NCBI GenBank assembly: GCA_017416505.1
Contig: JAFQCI010000116.1
Span: 1 to 29,926, forward strand
DNA: 29,926 nucleotides
Direction of reading: 5' to 3'
Source of the DNA: Lachnospiraceae bacterium
GTDB lineage: Bacteria; Bacillota_A; Clostridia; Lachnospirales; Lachnospiraceae
How positions within the stretch are numbered: the stretch's first letter is position 1; each line of letters opens with the position of its first letter. Below are positions 1-7,378 of this stretch, in pieces. A model generated the notes under the pieces. That model worked only from the letters and a program-made list of their open reading frames with translations, had not been told where the DNA came from and searched no databases. The translations under genes and the position numbers were made by a program.

Positions 1-118
1 CCTTCCTGCCTTCTGTTCTTTCTTCTTCTGCCCAGTCCTGTAATCCTTTTGCCATATTTACCACTTCGCCTTCCTCCTCTTCTTTCTTAAAATCTTCCAT
101 ATGTGCATACCTTTTCAT
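1..118 (-). pseudogene. C-terminal fragment resembling a PD-(D/E)XK/Rpn-family nuclease-transposase (runs off left edge)
   Basis: Read on the minus strand from the ATG at 118, the frame gives an acidic-basic helical stretch containing NMAKGLQDWAEEERTEGRK and continues past the window edge. This resembles the tail of the Rpn/PD-(D/E)XK 'transposase' family common in Lachnospiraceae, which has an NMCKALEDW-like segment followed by EGR repeats. The frame stays open upstream only to a TGA at 169-167, overlapping the 3' end of the XRE gene (stop at 154). The nuclease core is therefore absent here, and I read it as a decayed remnant. There is no clear ribosome site before the ATG. It could instead be a short real protein starting at 118; the part outside the window would decide. 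Confidence 0.4.
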
Positions 119-153
119 CACATCATATGCATCTTTAGATATTCCTTTTGATT

Positions 154-1137
154 CTAATTGCTTTTCTCAAATATTTTTATCAATGCCAGCACTGCAGGAT
201 ATAGCACAGCTGCAACAGGCCAAATAAGCCCTGCATTTTTCCACTCATTTCCCATAAACCCAATTACAAGGAAAGCCGCAGTTACAATAAGCCAATAAAT
301 CGTACTGACCGCCCCACCCACAGGAGACTTTGTTTTTTCTTTTATGCTATAGTCGCCTTCTTGCAACAACTTTTCAAAACTTGCCTGATTGATTCCCGCT
401 ATCACAAAAAATCCCACACCTACAGCTACTATTACAAACATCAGACAAAGACATATTATTTGCATAAACTCATTTTCACCAAAAATGGAGCTTCCAAACA
501 ACACCATGGCACCCACTATACATATTACCGTTCCGGCAATATTGTATTTTGTATATGTATCTTCATATTGACGTTTTCTCTCTTTTACCATACCGGTTAC
601 ACCATATTCTGTTTCTATCATTTCTTTTTCCAAAAATTCATATGGTTTTGTTTTCATTCCACAACGAATAAAAATTGCACAAGCACCGGCTACAATAGCA
701 AGAAGTATCATCATACCAATTCCACAGGCAGCATCCTCCGATAAAGGAATCATATTTTCTTCTGCACCTACACAAAGAAGAAGCAGTGCAATCGGCGAAA
801 TAATACATAATAATGTAGCCAATGCAATTTGAGGAGCAGTTTTTCTTTTTATAGCAAGGAATTTATTTGCCTCATCCATACTAACCCTTCGTACCAAAGG
901 CTCCTCTTCTTCCACTGCTGCAACACATTCCTCCGAACCCATTTCATCTTTAATTAAGTAATCTACGGTTACCCCAAATAACTTACTCATTTCCAGAATC
1001 CTCTGTAAATCCGGAGTCGTCTGTGCTCCTTCCCATTTAGAAACTGCTTGTCTTGTTACACCTAATTTGTTGGCTAACTCTTCCTGAGACCAGCCATTCT
1101 TCTTTCTTTCAAGAATAATTTTGTCAGCTAAAATCAT
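154..1137 (-). CDS. XRE-family helix-turn-helix regulator with C-terminal six-helix membrane domain
   Basis: The 327-aa product begins with a Cro/C1-type HTH at about residues 5-60, with the recognition region GVTRQAVSKWEGAQTTPDL typical of XRE regulators. A linker is followed by about six hydrophobic segments (near 101-120, 136-155, 198-216, 222-245, 275-293 and 298-318). This design, a DNA-binding head on a membrane anchor, is common in Clostridia and is presumed to link a membrane or envelope signal to transcription; the signal and targets are unknown. It is transcribed alone, leftward. A perfect 12-bp palindrome lies about 120 bp upstream next to a TTGACA hexamer and could be its own operator. 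Family assignment is firm; function is not. Confidence 0.9.
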   Translation of the reverse strand: MILADKIILERKKNGWSQEELANKLGVTRQAVSKWEGAQTTPDLQRILEMSKLFGVTVDYLIKDEMGSEECVAAVEEEEPLVRRVSMDEANKFLAIKRKTAPQIALATLLCIISPIALLLLCVGAEENMIPLSEDAACGIGMMILLAIVAGACAIFIRCGMKTKPYEFLEKEMIETEYGVTGMVKERKRQYEDTYTKYNIAGTVICIVGAMVLFGSSIFGENEFMQIICLCLMFVIVAVGVGFFVIAGINQASFEKLLQEGDYSIKEKTKSPVGGAVSTIYWLIVTAAFLVIGFMGNEWKNAGLIWPVAAVLYPAVLALIKIFEKSN

Positions 1138-1248
1138 CTTCTATCTCCATTCTTTTTTTTATTTTCACAAAACATCTAAGACCTCTTGTGACTGACTCAA
1201 ATTTATCATTTTCGTAAGTTACATACAAGAAAACCACAGCAGGCAATT

Positions 1249-1270
1249 TGTCAACTGACGGTTGCAACCG
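1249..1270 (-). promoter_or_regulatory. Palindrome CGGTTGCAACCG beside a TTGACA -35-like hexamer upstream of the XRE gene
   Basis: CGGTTGCAACCG at 1259-1270 is a perfect 12-bp palindrome. On the minus strand it sits directly before TTGACA (1254-1249), about 110-130 bp upstream of the XRE start. No good -10 lies at 17 bp; the nearest candidate, TATGTA, is at 23 bp. XRE regulators usually bind short palindromes near their own promoters, so autoregulation is plausible but inferred. Confidence 0.35.
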
Positions 1271-1382
1271 CAGTAATTAAGGGATTTTTCAATGTTTGCA
1301 TAATATTACTTCCCCAGCCTATATACTTAGTATATATCTGTTGCATATAAATTACAATACACATATAGTTTTAACTAACCTT

Positions 1383-1525
1383 GTTACTGTCCACTCGTGC
1401 CTCGTAAACAGTAACAATTCGCAGGCTCATTTAGAGTTTTGCTTCGCAAAAGGAGCCTGCGAACTCCTGAATCACGTTCTTGCGCACCAAAACAGCAAGT
1501 GTTTTGGTGCTGTCTGTATAGTAAC
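1383..1525 (+). mobile_element. 143-bp MITE, copy A, with perfect 8-bp target duplication
   Basis: The element begins GTTACTGT and ends AGTAAC. It is flanked on both sides by CTAACCTT (1375-1382 and 1526-1533), a perfect 8-bp target-site duplication. It has no credible coding capacity and contains three hairpins: a left hairpin (GTTACTGT...ACAGTAAC, 1383-1415), a central one with arms TTCGCAGGCTC/GAGCCTGCGAA, and a right one with arms CACCAAAACA/TGTTTTGGTG. A second copy of identical length lies at 19139-19281, and truncated or minimal forms are at 8748, 9145 and 18977. The mobilising transposase is not in the window. This element fills most of the gene-free stretch 1138-1570. Confidence 0.85.
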
Positions 1526-1570
1526 CTAACCTTCAATGATTCATGGCACACCTTGTAACCAAATATTCCC

Positions 1571-2224
1571 TTATGAAAGAAAAGCAAACAACTCCTTCAA
1601 TTCCTCATACAACTTAAATTTCACCACTACCTTCGTTTCCTCCTCAATTAACATATCCTGGTAAGTTTCCTCTCCTACCTCTTCCTTTAAAACCTCTTTT
1701 CCATCTTCATCCACAATCACAGTACTGCCATCCACAAAGCACAAGGGTGGATAAATCAGACACCACCAATTTTGTCCTGCCGCTTCCCCAATGTCTACCC
1801 GCAAAGACTCGTATTCACCACTTGGAACCAATATATCCCCATATTCCTTTATAGGAAAATCTTCCGTACTAAAATAAATGGATACCGGGTAATCGTACCC
1901 TTCCTCATGAATGGTATCTAAAGCAATTTTCTCAAGTTCCTCCATTTCATCCTCCAATACGATTTTAGACTCTTCTTTCGTACTGCATTGTTCCAGAAGC
2001 GGAGAAATGTACGCCACCAGATTTGACTTTACTTCTTCCTTTAATAACTGGTCTTCCTCCTCATCACTATTTGCCCTTACATGAAAACGAATCACATGGT
2101 CACCAATTTCTTCCTGCTGATTTTTTCTTTCTTTATAATCTGCAGATACATCCCAAATTGCTAAAAAAGTACCTCCTAACACACCTAATAAAATTCCTAA
2201 TATTGCGCCCCTGCCTAAATTCAT
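1571..2224 (-). CDS. spoIIR: Stage II sporulation protein R (SpoIIR)
   Basis: The 217-aa product has an N-terminal hydrophobic segment (about residues 8-25) that would export or anchor it, then the family hallmarks: HVIRFHVRANSDEEEDQ near residue 42, a segment with YGDILVPSGEY, and NWWCLIYPPLCFVD. In known spore formers SpoIIR is made in the forespore, is exported to the intermembrane space and triggers SpoIIGA to process pro-sigma-E in the mother cell. Here it is the last gene of a minus-strand run after gerAA-gerAB-gerAC, 49 bp behind gerAC. Earliest forespore expression normally depends on sigma-F, yet I see no clear sigma-F promoter directly upstream. Its place behind germination genes is unusual in my experience. 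Confidence 0.93.
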   Translation of the reverse strand: MNLGRGAILGILLGVLGGTFLAIWDVSADYKERKNQQEEIGDHVIRFHVRANSDEEEDQLLKEEVKSNLVAYISPLLEQCSTKEESKIVLEDEMEELEKIALDTIHEEGYDYPVSIYFSTEDFPIKEYGDILVPSGEYESLRVDIGEAAGQNWWCLIYPPLCFVDGSTVIVDEDGKEVLKEEVGEETYQDMLIEEETKVVVKFKLYEELKELFAFLS

Positions 2225-2273
2225 CCTTCAATCCTCTTTTCTTAAAATATGAATCATCTCGTCTATATCATTT

Positions 2274-2846
2274 TTAAGGATTGACAGAAATATTCGCTTT
2301 TATACCCTTCTCATCCAACTTCACCAAAATGATTTCCTTCTGTTCTTCCTCATCTGCAAATAAATCTACCAGCTGAACCCGTTGCTCCTTCTTTTCCCCA
2401 ATAAATCCCTGATACAAAATCGTAGTCAGTCCAAAAGGCTCTGATGCCTCCTTTTCCAAAATTTTTTTTGCACTTTCTGTCTGATAAACATAGCAAAGAT
2501 AAGGGATATCCTCATTCAACAATTCCTCTAACAGCTTCTGTTTCTTTTCTTCTTTTAACAACTCTTCCCCAATCAAAACCGCCTTAATATGCCCAAGCTC
2601 CAAATTTTTATATGCCGTTTTGTCATACTGTTTTTCAATTTCAGTAAAATCATCCCCCTTGAAAGAAAGCACCTTTTTCTCCTCCTTCGTACCATCCTGG
2701 TAAAGATAAGTAAGGAGATACCCACCCTGGGCATTTTCATCAATTCCCAGAACCAAAACATAATTTTCATCTTCAATGTCCCTGGCCCCTCCGAAAATGC
2801 CAGTCAGACAAAAAATCAAAATCATAACAACCAATTCCTTTTTCAT
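2274..2846 (-). CDS. gerAC: Short Ger(x)C-like spore germination protein without lipobox
   Basis: The 190-aa product has an N-terminal hydrophobic signal (residues 3-19) followed by RDIEDENYVLVLGIDE. This matches the start of the mature Ger(x)C domain, usually written as C-W-D-x-R-x-I-E-D-x. Two things are odd. Family members are normally about 350-400 aa, and only the N-terminal domain is present. The lipid-modified cysteine before the domain is missing: the residues there are GGA, and the only nearby Cys (13) has no lipobox context. The start overlaps the gerAB stop (2843-2846), so translation is probably coupled. Only 49 bp separate the stop from spoIIR, leaving no room for the missing part. 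It may be a reduced functional subunit or a decayed one. Confidence 0.75.
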   Translation of the reverse strand: MKKELVVMILIFCLTGIFGGARDIEDENYVLVLGIDENAQGGYLLTYLYQDGTKEEKKVLSFKGDDFTEIEKQYDKTAYKNLELGHIKAVLIGEELLKEEKKQKLLEELLNEDIPYLCYVYQTESAKKILEKEASEPFGLTTILYQGFIGEKKEQRVQLVDLFADEEEQKEIILVKLDEKGIKANISVNP

Positions 2847-3925
2847 CCCATTTGTCCCTCCTTCTTCCGTTTTCTGCCGTAAACAATAAGTGGAAGAATC
2901 ACCGCTAAAATTACATCCACATACCTCATATACATCATATAAACTTCATATGAATCCTTAAGTTTACTACCATTGCTGGCAAATAAAAGTACCAGCACCA
3001 AAAACAAGATTTCTATCTTAAACTCCTTCCACTTAGGAACTAAAATAGAAAACATTTTTGCACCATAAAAGGAGTATGCACCCATCAACGCAAACATTCC
3101 AAGCATCCAGAACAATAAAAGAAACAATTCAAATCTTTGCAAAAATCCTCCCGGAAGAGGAATAAAAGAAAGACTCTGAAATCCCGGCCAAAGTGTCATT
3201 AAAGTCAGATTTTCTCCTAAAGTACCCATGGTAACCAGGTAAATACCACACATAAAAACCGTAATCAGAAAAAATACTCCCAACAATCCTCTTGCCCGTC
3301 CTTTTCCTTTCGTATGAGGAAGGGATAACAACAAAAACTCGCAGGGCAAAAACATACAAAATAGTTCCCATCCTCCACCAAAGCCCATAGAAATCGAAAA
3401 ATCTCCCCCTGGTGCTACTTTATCCCATGAAATTTGCCAAATTCCCAAAAATAAAATAAGTAAAAATGGGAACACCATCCACCAATACAGAAATTCAAGG
3501 GTTTTCGCCCTTTTCATCCATCCGCCGTAGTTGGCAAATAAAATCACTCCAAAAAGGCAAAGTAAAATCAAAAGGCTACTCCCCTTCGGAAGCAGGTATT
3601 TTTTAGTAAGTGCAGCGAAATACTCTGCCGCAAAAACACCACGAAGAAAAAAACGCACCCCATAAATTACTCCAATTACTCTACCAAAAAATACATCCCG
3701 ATTCTCTTTCAGCCACACCTCATATCCTTCTGGAAACAAATTGGAAATGACACAAAAATAAGTCCCAAAAAGGAGTAACAATACCAATCCTATCAGCAAT
3801 ACAAAAATTCCATTTTTTCCACCATATAAAGTAACAATGTATGGCATAATAAATGCAGCCAAAGAAAACAATTCCATAAAAATCATTCGTTTCGTCTGAC
3901 GTAATACCAACTGTTTCTCTTCCAT
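2843..3925 (-). CDS. gerAB: GerAB-family spore germination permease subunit
   Basis: The 360-aa protein is almost entirely hydrophobic with about ten membrane segments and a short basic C-terminus (YGRKRKKEGQMG). It starts with a segment of the type QTKRMIFMELFSLAAFIMPY, typical of the APC-superfamily GerAB subunits. GerAB forms the integral-membrane, germinant-binding part of GerA-type receptors in the spore inner membrane with GerAA and GerAC. It is 19 bp downstream of gerAA and overlaps gerAC by 4 bp, so it is clearly within the operon. A purine-rich ribosome site (GGAAAAGGAAAG) precedes the ATG. The germinant cannot be read from the sequence. Confidence 0.88.
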   Translation of the reverse strand: MEEKQLVLRQTKRMIFMELFSLAAFIMPYIVTLYGGKNGIFVLLIGLVLLLLFGTYFCVISNLFPEGYEVWLKENRDVFFGRVIGVIYGVRFFLRGVFAAEYFAALTKKYLLPKGSSLLILLCLFGVILFANYGGWMKRAKTLEFLYWWMVFPFLLILFLGIWQISWDKVAPGGDFSISMGFGGGWELFCMFLPCEFLLLSLPHTKGKGRARGLLGVFFLITVFMCGIYLVTMGTLGENLTLMTLWPGFQSLSFIPLPGGFLQRFELFLLLFWMLGMFALMGAYSFYGAKMFSILVPKWKEFKIEILFLVLVLLFASNGSKLKDSYEVYMMYMRYVDVILAVILPLIVYGRKRKKEGQMG

Positions 3926-3944
3926 TTTTTCTTTCCTTTTCCTT

Positions 3945-5522
3945 TTATTTTTCTCGCCGTTTTAATCTGGTTTTCTCCTTTGGTCTTGCGAAGACCGGTC
4001 TTTTTCTTAAATCCCAAATCGGATATTTTAAAACAAAATCTTTTTTATCCTCTTTCGGCTCATACTTCCCGGACACTGCCGGCATCATATAAGGCACTCC
4101 AAAACTTTCAAACCCACTTAAATGTATGGCAAGAACCAAAAGTCCCAGGAAAAAACCATAGAGACCCAAAACACCTGCTGCAAGGATAAACAAAAACTTC
4201 AGCAATCGGAACGCCTGGGCAAAAGCCTCATTGGGTATCGCAAAAGAAGCAATGGCAGTCAGTGCCACCACAATCACCACAATGGTACTGACTAACCCTG
4301 CCTCCACTGCTGCCTGTCCCACGATTAAACCACCCACCACACCTATGGTATTTCCCATCTGCCCCGGAAGCCGGATTCCAGCCTCCCTCAGAAGTTCAAA
4401 GGCAATTTCCATCATAAGAACCTCCATCAGGATAGGAAAAGGAACCGTTTCCCTAGCCTTGGCAATTTTTAATACCAAATCCGTAGGCAACACCTGATTA
4501 TGAAACGTACTAACCGCCACATAAAACCCCGGAAACCCAATGGCAATCACCGCCGCAATATATCGTAATATTCTGGCAAAACCAGCCACCATAAATCTGG
4601 AATAATAATCATCCGCCGCCTGAAAAAACGTATTAAAAGTAGCCGGTGCAATCAGACATTCCGGTGAATTATCAAACAAAATCACCACCCTGCCCTCCAT
4701 AATGGCAGAGGCCGCCTTATCCGGTCTTTGTGTACTCTGCAAAGTTGGAAATGGGGAGTACCACTTTTTTTCAATCAACTGCTCCACCATTCCCCCATCC
4801 AGTATTCCATCAATTTCAAAAGACTCCAAATCCTTTTTTACCCTTTGCACCAGGCTGTCCTTTGCCACATCCTCCAAATAAAGTACCGCATAGTCCGTAT
4901 AAGAACGCTCCCCCATTTTCCCCTGTTCCACACGCAGCTTTGTATCCCGGATTCTTCTTCGAATCAAAGCCGTAGAAGTACGGATTCCCTCATCAAAACA
5001 ATCCCTTGGCCCCCGCATGGAATTCTCTTTTTCTACCTCTCCCACACCACGCAAAGGCAGTTTTTTTGAAGAAATCGTAACACAATGCCCCACACCATCC
5101 AAAAACAATGCCGCATTTCCAGACGTAACCTGTACCAAGGCATCCTGCATGGTCTCCTGCTTCGAGAAATCAATGGTGCTTAAACAACTTTTCTCCACCT
5201 GCTCTCCCCATTCTCCCTCATACCTAAGCAAAGGCTGAATCACAGACCGCTCCACCATAAAGCCATCCGTCAAACCATCTACATAAAGCACAAAAAAAGA
5301 ATTTCCGCCCCCACTACACAATTCCTTCATAACAATATCCTTATCTCCCCGAAATACCCCCTTAATAAACTCAATATTATAAGAAAGACTTTCCGAGATT
5401 CCCCCCACCAACTGATTCCTATCATCATATTCGATTTTTATATCCTCTTTTGCATTTCCTATTTTCCCATTTCCCGTTTCCATAACTTCTGTTACATCCT
5501 CTATTTTCTTATCTTCCTTCAA
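3945..5522 (-). CDS. gerAA: GerAA-family spore germination receptor subunit
   Basis: The 525-aa product has a large hydrophilic N-terminal region (to about residue 315) followed by about five membrane segments and a basic tail, the usual GerAA architecture. Conserved-looking stretches include RGPRDCFDEGIRTSTALIRRRI and a membrane core with LPGQMGNTIGVVGGLIVGQA and SFAIPNEAFAQAFR. GerAA assembles with GerAB and GerAC in the spore inner membrane and is thought to contribute to the ion channel opened on germination. The longest frame starts at TTG 5522. An ATG lies 13 codons later at 5483, and both follow near-copies of the same AGAGGATGT motif, so the start is uncertain. A predicted sigma-G promoter lies about 70 bp upstream. 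Confidence 0.9.
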   Translation of the reverse strand: MKEDKKIEDVTEVMETGNGKIGNAKEDIKIEYDDRNQLVGGISESLSYNIEFIKGVFRGDKDIVMKELCSGGGNSFFVLYVDGLTDGFMVERSVIQPLLRYEGEWGEQVEKSCLSTIDFSKQETMQDALVQVTSGNAALFLDGVGHCVTISSKKLPLRGVGEVEKENSMRGPRDCFDEGIRTSTALIRRRIRDTKLRVEQGKMGERSYTDYAVLYLEDVAKDSLVQRVKKDLESFEIDGILDGGMVEQLIEKKWYSPFPTLQSTQRPDKAASAIMEGRVVILFDNSPECLIAPATFNTFFQAADDYYSRFMVAGFARILRYIAAVIAIGFPGFYVAVSTFHNQVLPTDLVLKIAKARETVPFPILMEVLMMEIAFELLREAGIRLPGQMGNTIGVVGGLIVGQAAVEAGLVSTIVVIVVALTAIASFAIPNEAFAQAFRLLKFLFILAAGVLGLYGFFLGLLVLAIHLSGFESFGVPYMMPAVSGKYEPKEDKKDFVLKYPIWDLRKRPVFARPKEKTRLKRREK

Positions 5523-5545
5523 CTTCTGTCACATCCTCTATCTTT
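5482..5545 (-). repeat. Two near-copies of a 22-bp sequence around the gerAA start
   Basis: The sequence ATAGAGGATGT(A/G)ACAGAAGTT on the minus strand occurs twice, 39 bp (13 codons) apart. One copy ends at the TTG start (5522), the other at the ATG (5483). Each copy carries an AGAGG that could act as a ribosome site, 12-14 bases before its start codon, which is longer than ideal. The arrangement suggests a small duplication that doubled the initiation region. Confidence 0.5.
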
Positions 5546-5555
5546 TAAACATAAT

Positions 5556-5592
5556 AAAAAAGACCCAAAAGATTTCTCTTTTAAGTCTTTTT
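5556..5592 (-). terminator. Intrinsic terminator of the aspartate kinase gene
   Basis: On the minus strand AAAAAGAC and GTCTTTTTT form an outer stem around an inner AAAAGA/TCTTTT stem with a GAAA loop, ending in six Ts. It lies about 105 bp past the aspartate kinase stop. Its 5' arm overlaps the -10 region of the predicted gerAA promoter. Confidence 0.75.
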
Positions 5593-5621
5593 AGTATGTG
5601 TATGATACACTCAATTATTCA
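5592..5621 (-). promoter_or_regulatory. Predicted forespore (sigma-G type) promoter for the ger-spoIIR operon
   Basis: On the minus strand TGAATA (5621-5616) is followed after exactly 17 bp by CATACTA (5598-5592). Both hexamers and the spacing match the Bacillus sigma-G consensus, which sigma-F partly shares. It points toward gerAA. The expected start point is near 5585, beyond the 5' arm of the lysC terminator. Confidence 0.75.
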
Positions 5622-5697
5622 AAAAATATCCTAAAAACAGCCACTACACAAGCACATAAATCACTTTTGTTCATGTAGTAACAGTAAGCATTTCCTC

Positions 5698-7017
5698 TTA
5701 CAACTGCACTGTTACAAAAATATCATAAATAGCCTTAATTGCAGCTTCAAAATCACGATTATCCACACCAATGATAATATTTAACTCAGAAGAACCCTGG
5801 TCAATCATCTTAACATTTACGTTTACATGAGCAAGAGCCGCAAAAATACGAGCTGCCACACCACGGTTGGACTTCATACCACGACCTACGACTGCGATTA
5901 AGCCAAGATTTGGTTCAATATCAATAGAATCCGGTTGAGTCAATCTATGAATTTCTGCTAATACCTGCTGTTCTTTTCCTTCAAATTCTTCCTGATGTAC
6001 AAAAACAGTCATAGTATCAATTCCAGAAGGAACATGTTCAAAAGAAATTCCATGGTCTTCGAATGATTGAAGCACACGACGACCAAAACCAATTTCAGAG
6101 TTCATCATATCCTTTTCAATATTAACAGAAACGAATCCCTTCTTACCAGCAATACCAGTAATAGTATACTTAGGTAACTTACAGGTAGATTCTACAATCA
6201 TTGTACCTGGGTCTTCTGGTGCATTAGTATTCTTAATATTAATAGGAATTCCTTCCTTACGAACAGGGAAGATGGCATCTTCATGAAGAACTGTTGCACC
6301 CATGTAAGATAATTCTCGAAGTTCCTTATAAGTAATGGTCTGGATGACTTCCGGCTTATCAATGATTCTTGGGTCTGCAACTAAGAATCCGGATACATCT
6401 GTCCAGTTTTCATATAAATCAGCTCTTACTGCCTTCGCTACGATAGAACCAGTTACGTCAGAACCACCTCTTGAGAAAGTCTTAACCACACCACTCTCAT
6501 AAGCACCATAGAAACCAGGAATTACTGCTCTTTCTACGTTTTCTAATCTCTTTCCTAATACTTCGTTCGTCTTATCTGCATCGAAAGTTCCATCTTCTTT
6601 AAAGAAAATAACGGTAGCAGAATCAATAAATTCATATCCAAGGTAATTTGCCATGATAATACCATTTAAGTATTCACCACGAGATGCTGCATAATCAGAA
6701 CCAGCCTTAGCCTTAAACTGTTCTTTGATTACCTTAAATTCCTCTTCCAAAGATAAAGAAAGACCTAAACCATTGATGATTTCATCGTAACGCTCTTTAA
6801 TCTTCTTTAATAAATCATCGAACTTCTTGCCTTCCTGGGCAACTGCGTAACATTGATATAACATATCAGTTACCTTTGTATCACTGTCAAATCTCTTTCC
6901 CGGAGCAGATGGCACAACAAACTTACGAGCTTCATCACTACGGATAATATCTCCAACCTTCTTAAACTGTTGTGCACTTGCAAGAGAACTACCACCAAAC
7001 TTAACTACTTTCTTCAT
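5698..7017 (-). CDS. lysC: Aspartate kinase
   Basis: The 439-aa enzyme phosphorylates L-aspartate, the first step to lysine, threonine, methionine and diaminopimelate. The N-terminal amino-acid-kinase domain starts MKKVVKFGGSSLAS and contains SRGGSDVTGSIVAKAV and ENWTDVSGFLVADPRII. Two ACT-type regulatory segments occupy the C-terminal third (around ITGIAGKKGFVSVNIEKDMM and LIAVVGRGMKSNRGVAARIFAAL), so feedback control by an end product is expected. The length fits the family form common in Clostridia. It is monocistronic: consensus-like promoter at 7171-7144, a structured leader of about 120 nt, and an intrinsic terminator. Which amino acid inhibits it cannot be read from the sequence. Confidence 0.95.
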   Translation of the reverse strand: MKKVVKFGGSSLASAQQFKKVGDIIRSDEARKFVVPSAPGKRFDSDTKVTDMLYQCYAVAQEGKKFDDLLKKIKERYDEIINGLGLSLSLEEEFKVIKEQFKAKAGSDYAASRGEYLNGIIMANYLGYEFIDSATVIFFKEDGTFDADKTNEVLGKRLENVERAVIPGFYGAYESGVVKTFSRGGSDVTGSIVAKAVRADLYENWTDVSGFLVADPRIIDKPEVIQTITYKELRELSYMGATVLHEDAIFPVRKEGIPINIKNTNAPEDPGTMIVESTCKLPKYTITGIAGKKGFVSVNIEKDMMNSEIGFGRRVLQSFEDHGISFEHVPSGIDTMTVFVHQEEFEGKEQQVLAEIHRLTQPDSIDIEPNLGLIAVVGRGMKSNRGVAARIFAALAHVNVNVKMIDQGSSELNIIIGVDNRDFEAAIKAIYDIFVTVQL

Positions 7018-7020
7018 AAT

Positions 7021-7137
7021 ATGTTTCTTCCTCCATAAAACTGTCTATAATGGGAACCTATCCTTAAGCCACTGCCTCCGGCTTCCCTTGAATTTCAAAA
7101 TTCTCTCAGAATGTCTTTCTCTGAAAGACAAATGTCT
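7021..7137 (-). promoter_or_regulatory. Structured 5' leader of the aspartate kinase gene
   Basis: The predicted transcript start is near 7137, giving a leader of about 120 nt. It can form a hairpin with outer arms GGGAA/TTCCC and inner arms AGCC/GGCT (about 7050-7085), and an upstream AGACATTTGTCT hairpin. It is too short for, and lacks the recognisable core of, the lysine riboswitch. No terminator-like T-run follows. Role unknown. Confidence 0.3.
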
Positions 7138-7143
7138 TTTTGC

Positions 7144-7171
7144 ATTATAACATCTTTCTCCGATATTTCAA
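7144..7171 (-). promoter_or_regulatory. Promoter of the aspartate kinase gene
   Basis: On the minus strand TTGAAA (7171-7166) and TATAAT (7149-7144) are separated by 16 bp, a good vegetative promoter. Confidence 0.65.
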
Positions 7172-7188
7172 GTATAAAATTTAATACA

Positions 7189-7342
7189 ATGGTACCAGGG
7201 TCAAAAGGTCATATTTTTTATGCTTGCATAAAAAAATATGACTTTGGGACCCGCAAAACATGAGAAAGTAGCCCGATAGGGCGGATTTCGAATGTTTTAG
7301 AATTGCGAAAGCACAAAGTGCGGAGCAATTCGTAGGTATCAT
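7189..7342 (+). repeat. 154-bp palindromic repeat with ATGRTACC ends (second repeat family, long form)
   Basis: The block starts ATGGTACC and ends GGTATCAT, so its ends form an 8-bp inverted repeat with one wobble. Inside are a long A/T hairpin (arms GTCATATTTTTTATG and CATAAAAAAATATGAC, 7208-7242), flanking GGGTC/GGGACCC, a GC-richer stretch, and the tail GCAATTCGTAGGTATCAT. That tail recurs at 10243-10260 and, diverged, in reverse orientation at 29620-29637. No target duplication is visible. It fills most of the gap between the symporter and the aspartate kinase promoter and encodes nothing credible. Confidence 0.65.
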
Positions 7343-7378
7343 GTAACTAAAAAACAGATTTTTATGCTTGCATAGCAA

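Noticed and set aside
1296..1529. Open frame of 77 codons
   Set aside because: It lies mostly inside MITE copy A, has no ribosome site, and a similar accidental frame occurs in copy B.
7018..7140. Lysine riboswitch in the aspartate kinase leader
   Set aside because: The leader is too short and I cannot find the conserved core helices; only generic hairpins are present.
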